A stretch of 64,000 nt of DNA, taken from positions 186,001-250,000 of the forward strand of contig JARGSG010000017.1 of NCBI GenBank assembly GCA_030374805.1, in the 5' to 3' direction. The notes below the pieces were generated by a model. The model saw nothing but the letters and a program-made list of their open reading frames with translations. It ran no database searches and had not been told where the DNA came from. The translations under genes were made by a program, and so were the position numbers. This DNA is from Gracilaria gracilis (taxonomy: Eukaryota > Rhodophyta > Florideophyceae > Gracilariales > Gracilariaceae). Of this stretch, positions 11,082 through 22,284 are shown piece by piece (within the stretch, counting starts at the first letter, position 1; every line of letters begins with the position of its first letter).

Positions 11082-11310
11082 ATTAGTGTGGCCCACACTA
11101 ATTACGCCGTACCATAATTAGTGTGGCTTCAAAAACAGTGTGGGCCACACTAATTCATGTGAGGTGGCCGAGAATAAAGGATTCAGAATTAGTGTGGCCC
11201 ACACTAATAACAGTGACCACCTGTATTGTATATAGTGTGGTCCACACTATATACGGTACCGTTGGTACCTACGCTCTCGTAAAAGGTCGAAAATAGTGTG
11301 GCTAGCGGTA
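11082..11310. repeat. Palindromic subterminal repeats (attagtgtggcccacactaat type)
   Basis: Perfect 21-bp palindromes of the form attagtgtgg-c-ccacactaat occur at 11082–11102 and 11188–11208. A close variant (tatagtgtgg/ccacactata) lies at 11230–11251, with single or imperfect copies near 11117, 11138 and 11291. They lie immediately downstream of the transposase frame and match the motifs at the element's left end, suggesting bivalent protein-binding sites. Confidence 0.75.
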
Positions 11311-11688
11311 TAATTAACCCGTTTGAACCGAAACGCTTATCGCTACAATAATAGAGATAAGCTCGGCATATTATTGAGTAAGAAACAAGAACGATTGGTT
11401 GTCAGCTCCCTATGTGTTCATTCTGCTTATTGCTACTATAGTAGTGAGAAGCACCTATTATGCACAAGTTACGTAACAAGACTTATATTGCACCGTCGTT
11501 GGCTGTCACTCAAGCGCGCGGCCAATGAGTAAAGACCACCGGTTGTAATATGCAAACTAGTAGTTTTCAATCAATTTGAAGTAACTCCCAACCACACTCT
11601 TCAAGCTTTCCTGCAATTTAATTGGCTGTCTCTTATGTCTACTATAGTAGACTTTAGAATTTTCAGAATCAAAAGGGTTCAATGCCGA

Positions 11689-11979
11689 CATTGCGGCTTA
11701 ATACACCTGAAACATGAGACAATTTGTCTGCGATCTTTGACAGGAAAGATTACCAATCCAGAAAAACATATCTTTCTACAGTTAGCGGCTGCGGTTGTAA
11801 ATAATGTGAATTGTCAAATAGACAGTTATAGTCTTATCTGTGCAACAAAGACTATGATCAGAACTAGTTTGGCGATCAATCTGAACGGGTTGTAGAAAAA
11901 GCGACATCACTTCCCACAACTCCAGCAGATAATTTTAAAGCGCAAGAATCACTTCGAGAGTGACCTTGTTCTAAACTAA
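11689..11979 (+). pseudogene. Degenerate C-terminus of a second pogo-like transposase
   Basis: The protein here (GKITNPEKHIFLQLA … MIRTSLAINLNGL, TAG at 11893–11895, then KKRHHFPQLQ) parallels the C-terminus of the neighbouring transposase (GKLTNPGKRHFLKLA … MIRCGMALNLNGQWEERQLFPQLQ). The TAG replaces a Trp codon of the relative. It is followed by decayed subterminal motifs (12010–12179). This is an older copy sharing the right terminus of the 9119–12179 element, so the element is either tandem or chimeric. Confidence 0.65.
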
Positions 11980-12181
11980 GTGCGATCAAGATGTATTTTG
12001 AAACAGTATCCAACCACACTAATTAACTTCAGATTTAATAATGTGGTTCACACTATTTGCGGTTGTACCATAAATAGTTTGGTACTCTAATTTATGTGGC
12101 TCACATTACTTATGGTACTTTCGCCTTTGCTTTTGCTACTTTAATTAGTGTGGTACACATCTATTGCTATCACTGGGTGTA

Positions 12182-13606
12182 GATATTTAACTTACCAAAG
12201 AGAAAGGTCACGATGTAGACTTTCACTTTACATATAGGAGATCTAAATGTTTTGCAAGATTACCATGTTTTATTACTAAGAGAGGTCAAGTTTAAAAATA
12301 GTTTCAGTTGTCTCAATTATTTAAAGATGAGACCTTTCTGCTATGATGACTGCACTCTTTTATTTTCATTCAGTCTTGTCTTTTCAAGCATTCTTGTTCT
12401 CGGATTTTTCTAAGCACATTTTTCTTTCAAGATTCTAGATAACACTGTTACTAACACATCTCTACACTAGTAAAAGTTAGTCTTTGTTTTAATGGCAATT
12501 TTAAAAAACAAGACATTCACAATGAACAACGTATAAAGTTCTATTATTCAAATACTTTTTCATTACAACTTCATAATGCAACACAGGAAAAGGACATTGA
12601 GTTGTTTCTTTTTTTTTATTTCGCTACAAAGCAAAAATATCAAACTCAATTGCCATAAACATTATATCTTGCTACAAAATGTTGTTTGAAGGTAACTATA
12701 CTTTTCAATACTTCGTACGTTTGTATATAGAAAGCAATAAAAACTAAAATGCATTACTGCAGCAGAATGGCGCATTATCCCAGAACCAATGAAGATGATG
12801 GATTGAATGGAAACGTTTTAGACATTAAACGGTGTTTTCATATGCGCAAACAGATGTTTTGGAACTGTGAGTGCTCTAAACTGCTGAATATAATTTGAAA
12901 GGTAGACGACGGTAACCATTAGTCTCTGGTTTCCACATGTCATTCTCAACTGAATCAGTGAACAAGAATGATGTTTACGGTAGTACTTGTGATGGTAGTG
13001 ATGCAGCAGCACGACAAATTGCACTTTTCATACCATTCACGCTAGATAAATGTTTTCGCATCGCCGCAACTCCAAGTACTACACGTAACTCCTTCACGAC
13101 GAGTAGATCATCACCCTCTTTGCAAGACTCATTACTAATTGTCGCCGCTTACCATTATTCTGATTGAATAGTAAATCACTCTTTGCAATTTTTACGGCTG
13201 TAAAAAACGAAGGTGGATAATTTCAGCCAATTTTTATTTGAAGCTACATCAGGATATGGTTTTGCAGAAGTCATAAACGTTTACAGGATCAAATTTCGTT
13301 CGAAACATAAAGCTTTAGAAAGGATGTGAGGGCTCGTGACGTATTTTCGCTGTCGTAGTGCTTGTGATAATCTTTCAGAGCAGTGGTCCAAGTGAGGGGT
13401 TCATTTCATTCGAATAAATTCAATTTCAAAAGCGCAAACTTGGCTACGCAGTACACCAGAGTTCGGATCCTTTTGTACGAATACTTTTGCCCTCCTTGAG
13501 TCCATATTTTGTTAGAGTAGCCAGCAAAAAATTTGCTTCTATCTCTTGCATCATTGAAAATACGAATCGGGACAATACGTTGCTCTGGAATACCATAATA
13601 CCAAGT
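12182..13606. other. AT-rich gene-free region
   Basis: Strongly AT-rich and without coding potential on either strand beyond chance-length frames. I see no inverted ends, tandem arrays or recognisable remnants. Confidence 0.4.
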
Positions 13607-14038
13607 TTATAGAAGCCTTTCTATAGTTTTCAGCAAGCCTGGAACGTAACGCGATGTAGCAACTAATTGCTTAGTTCTTTTGCTGTTGTGAACAGGTTTA
13701 GAGACTTCTTTCGGAGGACAGTTAGAGACCCTCGTAGAAGGAGCTGGGCGCAGAGCAGAAGGTAAACGGCCAAATGCTTTTGGCTTCCGATCACTGCCCA
13801 ACGACAGTTTCCGCTCCAAGAGGGTAAAGTGTATTCGATCGTGATCTTGGTAAAATCCATTGGCGTCACTTTTTTTAAGCACCTCTTTGCGCCCCTTTAC
13901 TGCTGCTGCACACATTGCTATGATCTTCTTTCGTATTTTCTCGGCCGAGTTGATTTCGAGTTTGATTTGAACAGGGATCATGAACCCTCGCCCAGTTCCG
14001 CCTCCTTGAGTAGCTGATCTTGTCCCAATTCGTTCCAT
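13607..14038 (-). CDS. Unrecognised ORF
   Basis: A 143-codon frame from ATG at 14038–14036, basic and without a motif I can name. It may be a remnant of the element that carries the downstream tyrosine recombinase, or chance. Confidence 0.18.
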   Translation of the reverse strand: MERIGTRSATQGGGTGRGFMIPVQIKLEINSAEKIRKKIIAMCAAAVKGRKEVLKKSDANGFYQDHDRIHFTLLERKLSLGSDRKPKAFGRLPSALRPAPSTRVSNCPPKEVSKPVHNSKRTKQLVATSRYVPGLLKTIERLL

Positions 14039-14737
14039 TCTTAATCCAGTGTAATTCTGTATGTTCGTTACTAAAGACCCCTTGCTTCAATTGGGAAGAT
14101 CGTGGGCTGCAAGTTGAGCAATCAAGAGACAAGGTACTAATCCTTTCGAAGTGAAAGACCGCGAGTTGAGAAAGAGAGGCTTGTGCAGCACGTGTTCGTT
14201 ATCGGCTGGTAGTATTCGGCACAGATGGGAGTGGGTACGGCTTGAAATGATTTGAAAAGAGAAGATTGAAGGTTTGGCACGATTGCGAAGGATTTATACG
14301 AGGTGGCGTGACTCTTTGTTGGCAATGAGGGTCCAGGATTGAATGTACTAGATGCAGTGGCGATAGTAGGATTGATAGCTATGGTGCTAGCGGGAAGGAC
14401 ATCGTTCTGGAGCGAGACGTCTTCCTCAGTGAAAACCCATGCTCGAAACATGTGGCATTCAACGTACACTGTAAACGACTACGATGTTCGTTCACTGTCA
14501 TCAAATGAACGCACACTTTCAGAATATGTGGAATGCATCTCTCGAGTCCAACAGTCGGCGTCATCGACCGAATAGAACCAAGCAGTTAACGACGGAGAAC
14601 TGTCTCGATCAGCAACGATAAGTGTTGTGGAGCCCCATACCTTAGACGTTTTCATTCGTAACATTGTGGATGGTGTCTTTGTCATTACATTGTGAATTGT
14701 TACGTGAACTTTTCCCTCTACGATGGTTACCGAATGA
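14039..14737. other. Flank of the tyrosine recombinase remnant, nothing recognised
   Basis: Small frames on both strands, none convincing. Could hold the eroded N-terminal part of the recombinase element. Confidence 0.25.
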
Positions 14738-15951
14738 CCTTTGATAAAGAAGTATGACAAACTTATTGGAATACCAAAACCTGGTGGCAGAAGATTGTTA
14801 AGAAGAAAAAACTCTGAACCGTTTACGGCTCCTCTCCCTGTGGAACAGCTTTGTCAAACCGCAAACAGTACGGCTACTAAAGTCAACACTCAGAAAGCAG
14901 AACGACTTCTGTTGGCATTTGCAGATGAAATGAATGCAAACGATCCTTTCGAAGTAACTCCATCTAGCTTAGAGTTGGTTCTCAATTTAGTTGCTCAACA
15001 CTGCTATTATCAGAAAGAAACGATGTTATGATTTGATTCAGTTCTAGCTCTTTGTCAAGGACTTCGTAACGTGTACCTAAAGCATGGACACAGCACTTCC
15101 CAGAACCAAAGATCAACACCTGCATCACTGGGAAACCCGCTTATCAACAACGAAGAGATTAACCGTTTTCGGAAGTCGTACAGAGTTATCCTTGCACGCA
15201 GAGAACAAATCAAAACTCAGAGCACAGCCTTTCACAATTGAGATGGTTTGCGACATTGCTGAGAACTTTTGGTTCGGAACCGATCGTAAGACGAGCCCCA
15301 TTGATATTCTATTACACACGATTCTTGTCGTAGGACTGAACTTAGATCGGAGATACGATGAAATTCTTAAGCTATCGTATCAACATGTTACAACCAGTTC
15401 TAATTCCATTACTCTTACTATTTCGGTAGCGACCAAAAACTCTATTACAGAGCGAGTTTATCATATTGCAGATTGGAATGGCAGTATTGCTCTTCGTTAT
15501 TCCATTCTCATGGATCCATACTATCTTGGCTATGTTTTCGTGGACCTTATCAGGGATATTTATTCTGTGACTTAAAAGAAACGAATGGAGGAATTAAAGT
15601 ACAGCATGACACAGCATTTTGAGTGAAGAGGTCCACCAGTATTCTTCGAAACTGGTTACGTTCAGTCGGGGGGTTGGTGAGGCTGATGTGCGTGCTTCTT
15701 CGGGGCATTCGATCAAACGAGGGGCTGTTCAGATGTATCGATCCCTAGGATATCGCGAAAAATACATAATGGAGTTGGTGAAGTCGTCAAAGTTTACATC
15801 CTACTCTAATTACTGCGAAGTATACAACGATTGCCAATCCAATATTCCCCGTTTTTCTAGTATGGCTGCTTTTTTGAATCATGCGATATCCATTGCCGAT
15901 GAGCAGATCGACGAAGAGGACGACGAGATGATGCGCGATGTATTGAAATAA
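14738..15951 (+). pseudogene. Tyrosine recombinase (Crypton/DIRS-like), broken
   Basis: One protein can be followed across frame changes. 14738–15031 ends at a TGA (15029–15031), but the same frame continues with a core-binding-type stretch (LALCQGLRNVYLKHG) to about 15240. It then shifts into the frame containing GLNLDRRYDEILKLSYQHV (catalytic Arg in box I), shifts again near 15555 (GYLFCDLKE) and again near 15617. The last piece, up to 15951, carries SGHSIKRGAVQMYRSLG (the H-x-x-R/K box II) and SYSNYCEVYN, where the nucleophilic Tyr is expected. This order is that of tyrosine recombinases of eukaryotic mobile elements. I see no reverse transcriptase, so Crypton-type is favoured. At least one stop and three frameshifts make it non-functional. 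Confidence 0.68.
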
Positions 15952-16450
15952 TCTCACTCACAATACAGACAACGAGTTCAAGTCCACCGATTCTCAAAGC
16001 AAGCGCATTGCTATATCTCGCTTCCAATAAATTCGCAATAATGGTATCTATAGGCTACAATGGAACTTGTCCCCGATAAACTTTGCGAGGACAATCTCCA
16101 AATACGGGTCACGTCGTGGGAGTGGGAAAAGTAGATTTCACTGCGCCGGCATAGACAGATGAGAAGTCTGGTGCTGTCGGGCTTGAGCGAAAAGTTTAAT
16201 TGATTTCATCGTGTGCTTTTTGACTCCCAAGCACGTTAAAAGGTTTGTAGATCCAACAATGATTTTCATGACATTAGCTGTGAACTCTAGTTTTTCAATT
16301 CTATCCCCTACCTTGCAAATTGACGGTTCCACACCTTGCAGACATCTCCAAAACTTCAGGAAGTTCTGTTCAAAAAAATTGCCAAGCGTTGCTTTCATAA
16401 GTTCCAGAAAATCACAAACAAGATTCAGGGTGCTCTTCTGAACTCTGGCA
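15952..16450. other. Gene-free flank
   Basis: No feature recognised. The small frames here are short and carry no motif. Confidence 0.25.
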
Positions 16451-16760
16451 ATGTAATGGTTACTGCGAACATTCATTGCAATGCCCATTGACAGTTAATG
16501 TTAACCTGGAAGTTCATTGTAATGCCCATTGATAGTGAATGTTCACTATAAGTGTTCATTGGAATGCCCATTGACACTGAATGTTCACTATGAACGTTCA
16601 TTTTATTTCCCATTCACAGTGACAGCTCACCGTGAACGTTTATTGGAATACCCATTGACAGTGACGGTTCACGTGATCTTTCTTTTTAATTAGCGTTTAC
16701 AGAGACTTTTTTTGGGAACGTTCGTTGTAATGCCCATTGACAGTGAGTGGTCACCGTCAT
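16451..16760. repeat. Degenerate tandem repeat array, unit about 58–60 bp
   Basis: At least five imperfect units built around ttcattg-aatgcccattgac followed by agtgaatgttcac are visible. Each unit contains the partly palindromic motif gtgaa-tgttcac. A related set of motifs in opposite sense is found at 20100–20295, so the two arrays may be the ends of one element. Confidence 0.6.
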
Positions 16761-17301
16761 CGTCCATGTTCTGGAACTGCTGGTGGTCGAAGACGAACCT
16801 GCTCTCCCCCGTCCGCCCCGGTTCTATCTTTATTTTTAGTCTGTATCATGTGTTAAAGAAAAGAGTCCTGGTCCGGTTAAATAGAAGAGTCAACTAAAAA
16901 TATTACAATGCGAGGTGGTAGGCCTACAGAGATGACACGTTCCCAGAATGCACCTCCTGATGGTCTCAAAGCTGAAAGATTAATTGGTTTCCACACGTGG
17001 ATTTCTTGTGCAACTGCACTTTTGTACCAACAAAGAAAACGTGGGCCCGTTGTTGCGACATGTTGTTCTTTGTGACTTTTCTTGCTTCAAAATTTTTCAG
17101 CCCGATTAATACTTCACTGTTGCCAGCTCGAACACAGCACAAGGCTGAAGTGGCGTAGTGAAGACTTTCAAACGGCTTGGTTCCTATCAATGCTGTCAAA
17201 GAAGTTTCTTTTGCTTTGCGCTGTGACTTAGAATAGAACCGTATCAAGATTATTCGCGTACTGCGTTCCCTGGGATCACGATTCACGACCTACACAAATG
17301 T
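16761..17301. other. Gene-free flank of an unrecognised element
   Basis: No coding frame with recognisable content. Confidence 0.2.
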
Positions 17302-18490
17302 TTGGAAAACCTTCAAGTTTCGTTCAGTGGGGATAATCTTATGGATCGGTTACGCATTAGGGCTACGGAAGTGGTGAATGATATGCCAGATGCAATTAAA
17401 GTCGAACTAAGGAAGTTGAAGTCGAGGTCTGCCCGATCCAGTCGAACATCTAAGGCTTTCCATAAAAATATTGGCATGTTATGGAATGGACTGAATGGAA
17501 AGAACACAGAAAGAAGAGAAAATGAAGAAAAAGGAGCTGCTGATTTTCAGAAAGCGGCAATGGTTGCTACTTCTTGGATCTCGGAGGTGTGCAAGTGCTG
17601 CCCTCAATGGGTATGCTGACTTCCAGTTATGATGGTGTTTCTCTCTGTCGGATTTCAATGGTATGTATTGGCTACAATAAACCGCGAGACGGCGGCTACA
17701 AGATCTGCCGATGATGACAAGCATATGAAGTGGATGGAAAAACTCAAAGTAGGAGATGAGAAGACGTTTATGATGATGTTTAAGGATCATATAATGTTTT
17801 TGTTTTGTTCCTCGGGTGCATCAATCGGGCTTTGATCGGTTGCTTTTCTCGCCCTTCCGCTAGAATGTGACTATTTTAGATGGTTTCTGTGATGAAGGGG
17901 TGCAAAATCTGAAACTTTGTTTGAATTTATTGCAAGACATGTGCGCCTACATCCCTTTGGGATTGGCGCTAAGTGATGAAAGCAAGCATCACGTGATGAA
18001 CAAGTTGCTAGGGCTTGAGCAAATTGTAGTTTGTAACGGTGGCAGACTCGAACAAAGAGGTCGAGAGAAAGGAGGGAAAGAGTGCTATGATAGTGTCGGA
18101 AGTTGTTATCCCTACCTGCAATTCCTGTCGAATACACAACCACATACCGCTATGGCGTCCAGTATTCTTACCGCGGTTCTGGAATACGAAACCAAGAATA
18201 AGAAAACCGGTCCGGAACCACGTATGTTCTTCGAGATCTGTCATTATTGCGGATGCTGCAGGAACGCACGACCGAAGACTTCGATAAGCTGGTTTATACC
18301 AACTTCCTTGTCCCGATGGAGAGATATTGTATTGAACGCGTTATGGTGCGCAGTTCTTTTTCCATATTACAGAACTATTTGAGACGGATGTACTACGCTC
18401 TTGTAGCCCTTTTAATTGTCCTGCAGGACAATATGAAAGCCTTCGACGACATGCTAGCCTTGGTATTTCACAAGAAAGGGTACACCCAAT
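17302..18490 (+). pseudogene. Decayed, unrecognised element protein
   Basis: Successive same-strand fragments (17302–17619, 17629–17835, 17867–about 18200, 18247–18492) look like pieces of one protein broken by stops and frameshifts. They include charged helical stretches and a Leu-rich middle (LKLCLNLLQDMCAYIP). I do not recognise a transposase motif. Position between two related repeat arrays suggests it belongs to an unidentified transposon. Confidence 0.3.
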
Positions 18491-18499
18491 AGTTAATGT

Positions 18500-20100
18500 A
18501 ATGATGCGGCCCCAGCCCGGCTGCCCACCCGCGCGTGAACACGCTCGACATGTCGGCGGACGATTGAAACGTGACAACGGTGTTTTTTCGACAGCTGGGG
18601 ATGTAAGGCGATAAGGTCGATGAAAGCCATGATTTGAGGCAGCGACAAGTCCGCGTGCAACATTGCTGCTGCAGCTGCCTCGGGCTAAAAGTCCGACAGC
18701 CGCACAGCAGGCCACAGATTCGGCACGTTTCCTACGAGCAGCCCGTGTTTTTTCACTGCCTGTGATGTTTAAAAGGCGCATTGAGTGTGCACACAGGCGG
18801 CCACGCCGTCTGTACCGACTTTCAGATAGGGGCCATGGCCACCAAACGCCGCGAACCAGAGCTTGTTGGGGGGAGTGCAACGAGTGCCTAGACCAGCGCA
18901 GCAGCGGCAACACTGGAGCAATCCAAAACACGACCACACTACAGCGCAGCCGGCGTTGCAGCTGCAGAATTTTGCGCAGCACGCAGCAGCCCGGCATGCG
19001 GTGCTGATGGCCGGCCATTCACGCGAGTCAGCGCGAGGTTAAACAAGTCGAGGCAGGCGGCAAACAGCAGGTCAGGTTTCGGGCTAAAAACATCGCTCAT
19101 GGCGACATCGACGCCCAACGGCGAGCCAAGCGGAAGCGTGACGACATACGCACCGGCACCACGAGTTAAAGGCGGTGGGCAGCGGCGTGAAGGTTCCAAC
19201 GGCGGTGAAAAGCGTCGTGACGGCGCCCGCGGGAGCAAGCGGTGGAAGCGGCAGAGGGAAAGTCGTGTTAAATCTGGACGGAGCCCCAGCTGTCTGCGGC
19301 GGCGAGCAGCCAGTCGGTCGCTCTGAAGGTGATCCGCGAGTGGCGAGCGTAACAGAGGCATTAGCTGCTGGAGGAAGCGAGAAGCGCCCCGGCAGCGGTG
19401 GCCCGAGGAGCCACGGCAGTGGTCACGGCAAGAAACTTGATGGCAGTTACAACGGTGGCGGGAGGAGTGACGGAAGTTGCAGCGGCGGGAGCCACGATGG
19501 CAGCTGAAACGGGGTTAGGCAAGACGGCAGCAGTTCCGGCGGTGGCCATAGGCACAACGTGAGAGACGGGGTTTGGAGGCGCGACGGCAGCGGTGGCGAG
19601 CGCAGAGCGGAAAGGGATGGCAGCGGTAGGGAGTGGAGAGCGGTCTAATGGCAGTGGCGGAGAGCGGCAGGAATTGTAGAGCGATGCGACGGAAGCGGCG
19701 GGAAGCAGAGGTTCGAAAACGGACAACGAGGCAATGTTAGAGGCGGGAAGCGAAGAGCACGGCGTGGCGCAACGGCAGCAGAGAGTGGAAAGCAGCAAAG
19801 TAGCAGCCGCGGGAAGCCAAAAGTGGAGAGAGCCGCGAGAGCAACGCCGGGAAGGAAAGATAGGAAAGTGGTGCGACGGCAGTGGCGGGAAGCGTGGGAG
19901 GAAGCGGCGTGACGGCAGGTGCAGGAACCAAAGAACAGAGTGACGGCGGCGGCTGCGGCAATATGGAAGGAGCACGGCGGCGATTGCGAGTCGAGAGCGA
20001 AGCGGCGGCGGGAAGCCTGGCTGAGGCGCGACAATGAGCGCGCCGACGCCAATAGCAGCGTTAGCGCCAGCGTAGAGCCCGGCGGCCGGCGCTCAACGAA
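18500..20100. other. GC-rich, GGC/GCGG-repetitive low-complexity block
   Basis: Composition changes abruptly near 18500 to very GC-rich and back near 20095. From about 19090 on it is dominated by imperfect trinucleotide-like GGC/GCA/GCG runs with a strong G-over-C bias on the + strand. Open frames of 75–225 codons here are Ser/Pro/Arg or Gly-rich translations of the repeat and not credible genes. A smaller block of the same flavour lies at about 59940–60690. Confidence 0.55.
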
Positions 20101-20295
20101 CAGTCTTCGACTGTTAACACTTTTAAATTCATTTCACGAAAATGAACGTTGACTGTATTGCCCAGAAGTGAAGGATCATTTTTGATTACAGCAGCGCACG
20201 TTTACTGCACTGGCCAACAATGAACATTCACTGCAAAATGAAGGTTCATTCTTGATTACAGCAGTGAAAGTTCACTGTTGTTGCATCTTGTACAC
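20100..20295. repeat. CAGTGAA/TTCACTG-type repeat array, inverse of the 16.45-kb array
   Basis: Alternating motifs of the type gaacattcactgca, gattacagca and gtgaaagttcactg. The opposite strand resembles the tandem units at 16451–16760. Together they bound about 3.8 kb, as terminal arrays of a transposon would. Confidence 0.45.
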
Positions 20296-20825
20296 GTTCC
20301 CAGGTTCCCAGGTTGTACAGCTACAATTTCTTAATAACATCACCTTACAAGGGATACTACAATGCCTTTCAAATGGTCAGTCACACAATGCATGACTGAC
20401 TTGTATGGTATCACAAGTGAGCACTATGCTACGCGTCGCCGTATTAAAAAATTGCTCTCTAGAAGATCACCCCGAAAATGATTATCGCGCGGGTAATAGG
20501 GAAATCAAGCAAGTCCATCTCATGTGCTTGGGCACAGCAACGTGGTTAGCCTTCTTAACCCATCAATCAATCGCTGTGCTTTACACGATTATTGCTATTC
20601 GTGACCTCTACTCGTCGGAGTCGCATATGTTTTTTGCAACATCTTCCTGCGATTTTTCCGTTACAGGTGGCATAATGTACAACGTGTAAGAATTTTTTTC
20701 CAAATCTCGTGAGTAAAGGTTACGAAATCGGACTGTTTAATGAAGGCACATGACAAAGCGAATACGATACTGTAACGAACCACTGAGTTCTTTCCATTTC
20801 ATATCAATCTATATCTCCTTTTATC
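20296..20825. other. Gene-free gap
   Basis: No convincing feature; one 94-codon frame (20405–20689) has no recognisable content. Confidence 0.2.
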
Positions 20826-21665
20826 ATGGCGAACCGCTCTGAAAACGATGCCAACACAGATCTTCCCAGACCCCTGGCTCAAACCGCAGCCGCTTCTGCC
20901 CCATGCCCTGCTCCAACGGAAACGATACCCCAGACACCTAAACAACGCCGACATCGTTTTAGCACAGAAGAGGATTTAATCATTCTAAGAGAGGCCGCTT
21001 TTGCACGAGCGCATATATCTCCCATTAGGAAAACAATTGAGCGTTTTGAGGTAGCTGCAGCCAAAGTAAATGGTACCAAGAAAATTAAACATGTGGTGAC
21101 ATGGAAGTCCGTACAAGACAGGTACAAACGTTTACAAGAGCGATTTGACATAAACGACAGAACAGAATCAGCCATGAGTGGTTTGGGCGGAGAAATGGAA
21201 GAGATGGATGAATTGTTAAGCATCATGACGGAAGCAAGAGACGATAAACAGCAAGAGAAGGAGGAAAAGAAACAAAATGAGGAAGAGCAAGAACTTCAGA
21301 AAGAGAAGTTGGGTGCTTTTATAAAGAAGCGCGCAACAAAACGCAAAGAAGCGGGTGGAAAGGATGGTAGCAACGAAGACAGATCTCAGGAAAAAACTCC
21401 GAAGCGAGCCAAGGGCAATGCGTCGAGTAGCTTTTCCATTGCGGAAGAAACACAGGTGTTTAATGACACTTTAGAGCGCGGCGATGCTCGGCGTATTGAA
21501 ATTGAAGAGGCCCGTTTCAAGCTTGAGAGAGCGGTTCGAGTCAGAGACAAAAGAACGCGAACTGAACCGGGAAGAACGACGTCAAGAGCGAAATGGCGCC
21601 CAACGTATCGAAATGGAAAAGTTCCGCCTTATGATGGAGGTTATGCGAGGAATGAAGGCGCAGGA
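20826..21665 (+). pseudogene. Myb/SANT-like protein of PIF/Harbinger type, frameshifted
   Basis: ATG at 20826. Residues about 40–110 form a Myb/SANT-like helical domain (RHRFSTEEDLIILREAAF … WKSVQDRYKRLQERF), followed by a Glu/Lys-rich coiled coil. The coiled coil continues in another frame after about 21527 (ERFESETKERELNREERRQ), so a 1-bp slip has broken it. Such Myb-like proteins are the second ORF of PIF/Harbinger elements and help the transposase bind DNA. No Harbinger transposase lies beside it; the frame runs instead into a gypsy integrase fragment, so this is a truncated copy. Confidence 0.6.
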
Positions 21666-21669
21666 GCCT

Positions 21670-22019
21670 TTCTACACCTTAGAATGTTACTGGACTTTAC
21701 CCGAAGTGGATACGTGGTTTAATGGAGCCATCGCTAGGAAAATACTTGCCCTTGGGGAAACAGGCATCGTGCCGATTACCCGTGAAAAATTATTGAGAGA
21801 GCAAGCAAACGATGTTTATTGCTGCTCTCTCATGGACCAAGTAGGTATGAAAGAATCAAATTTCGGTGTCGACCGAAATGGTTTCTTTGTCAAGCGAGCT
21901 CCCATCGCTGGTTTCTTTCAAAAGGTGGTGTTCAAGGTGCTGTGCCCTAGGGCGCTGTGTCTTGCCCGCTACCCAAGGCTATCAGGACACCCTAGAGGTA
22001 CGAGAATGAACTACAACTT
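21670..22019 (+). pseudogene. Ty3/gypsy pol fragment, integrase zinc-binding (H2C2) region
   Basis: The translation contains REQANDVYCCSLMDQVG, FGVDRNGFFVKRAPI, KVLCPRALCLARYPRL and SGHPRGTRM, matching the N-terminal zinc-binding part of gypsy integrases (pattern D-x-x-C … NGLL-R … H-x-x-x-GHPG-R). The zinc-ligand His expected before YPRL is Arg. No protease, reverse transcriptase or LTR is seen next to it. It stops exactly where the giant element begins at about 22020. Confidence 0.62.
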
Positions 22020-22021
22020 CG

Positions 22022-22150
22022 TCGGTGTTCTCAGAATGCTAATTTAGTATGCTAGATGGCTAGTTATGAAAATAAAAGTCCGAAAAAACTAGCAATTTCG
22101 CAGATTGCGCTAGTTGGCAAGGCAAAAAAATTTTTGGAAATCGCATTTCC
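22022..22150. repeat. Left terminal inverted repeat and subterminal motifs of the giant element
   Basis: Terminus TCGGTGTTCTCAGAATGC followed by repeated gctag/ctagc motifs and the stretch aaaataaaagtccgaaaaaa. About 125 bp are closely matched at 61396–61525 in the second copy. Confidence 0.78.
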
Positions 22151-22284
22151 ACGTGCCGCAGTTGAACTCCATTTGTTGAAGTTGTATGCTATTTTGCAGT
22201 TCGTGCGCCACTGCCCGTTACCCCACATTCGTCGCAGTCGTAAAAATCACTCAAAAAATTTACTCTCGGGTCACCAGCGCTGGT

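Larger units (their letters stand above)
9119..12179 (+). mobile_element. Pogo-like DNA transposon with TA duplication and CACCCAGTGA termini
   Basis: The left end reads TA (9117–9118) then CACCCAGTGACGGCAAT; the right end is its inverse (ATTGCTATCACTGGGTG, ending 12179) followed by TA (12180–12181). A TA target duplication with short inverted ends is the Tc1/mariner/pogo pattern. Both ends are loaded with copies of attagtgtgg and its inverse. The element is 3061 bp and contains a frameshifted transposase (9397–11044) plus, to its right, an older-looking remnant of a related transposase C-terminus (about 11689–11979). Confidence 0.83.

Noticed and set aside
19361-20052. Long minus-strand open frames (135–204 codons) in the GC-rich block
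   Set aside because: They are Ser/Pro/Arg/Leu-rich readings of low-complexity GC repeats in all frames, with no motif.
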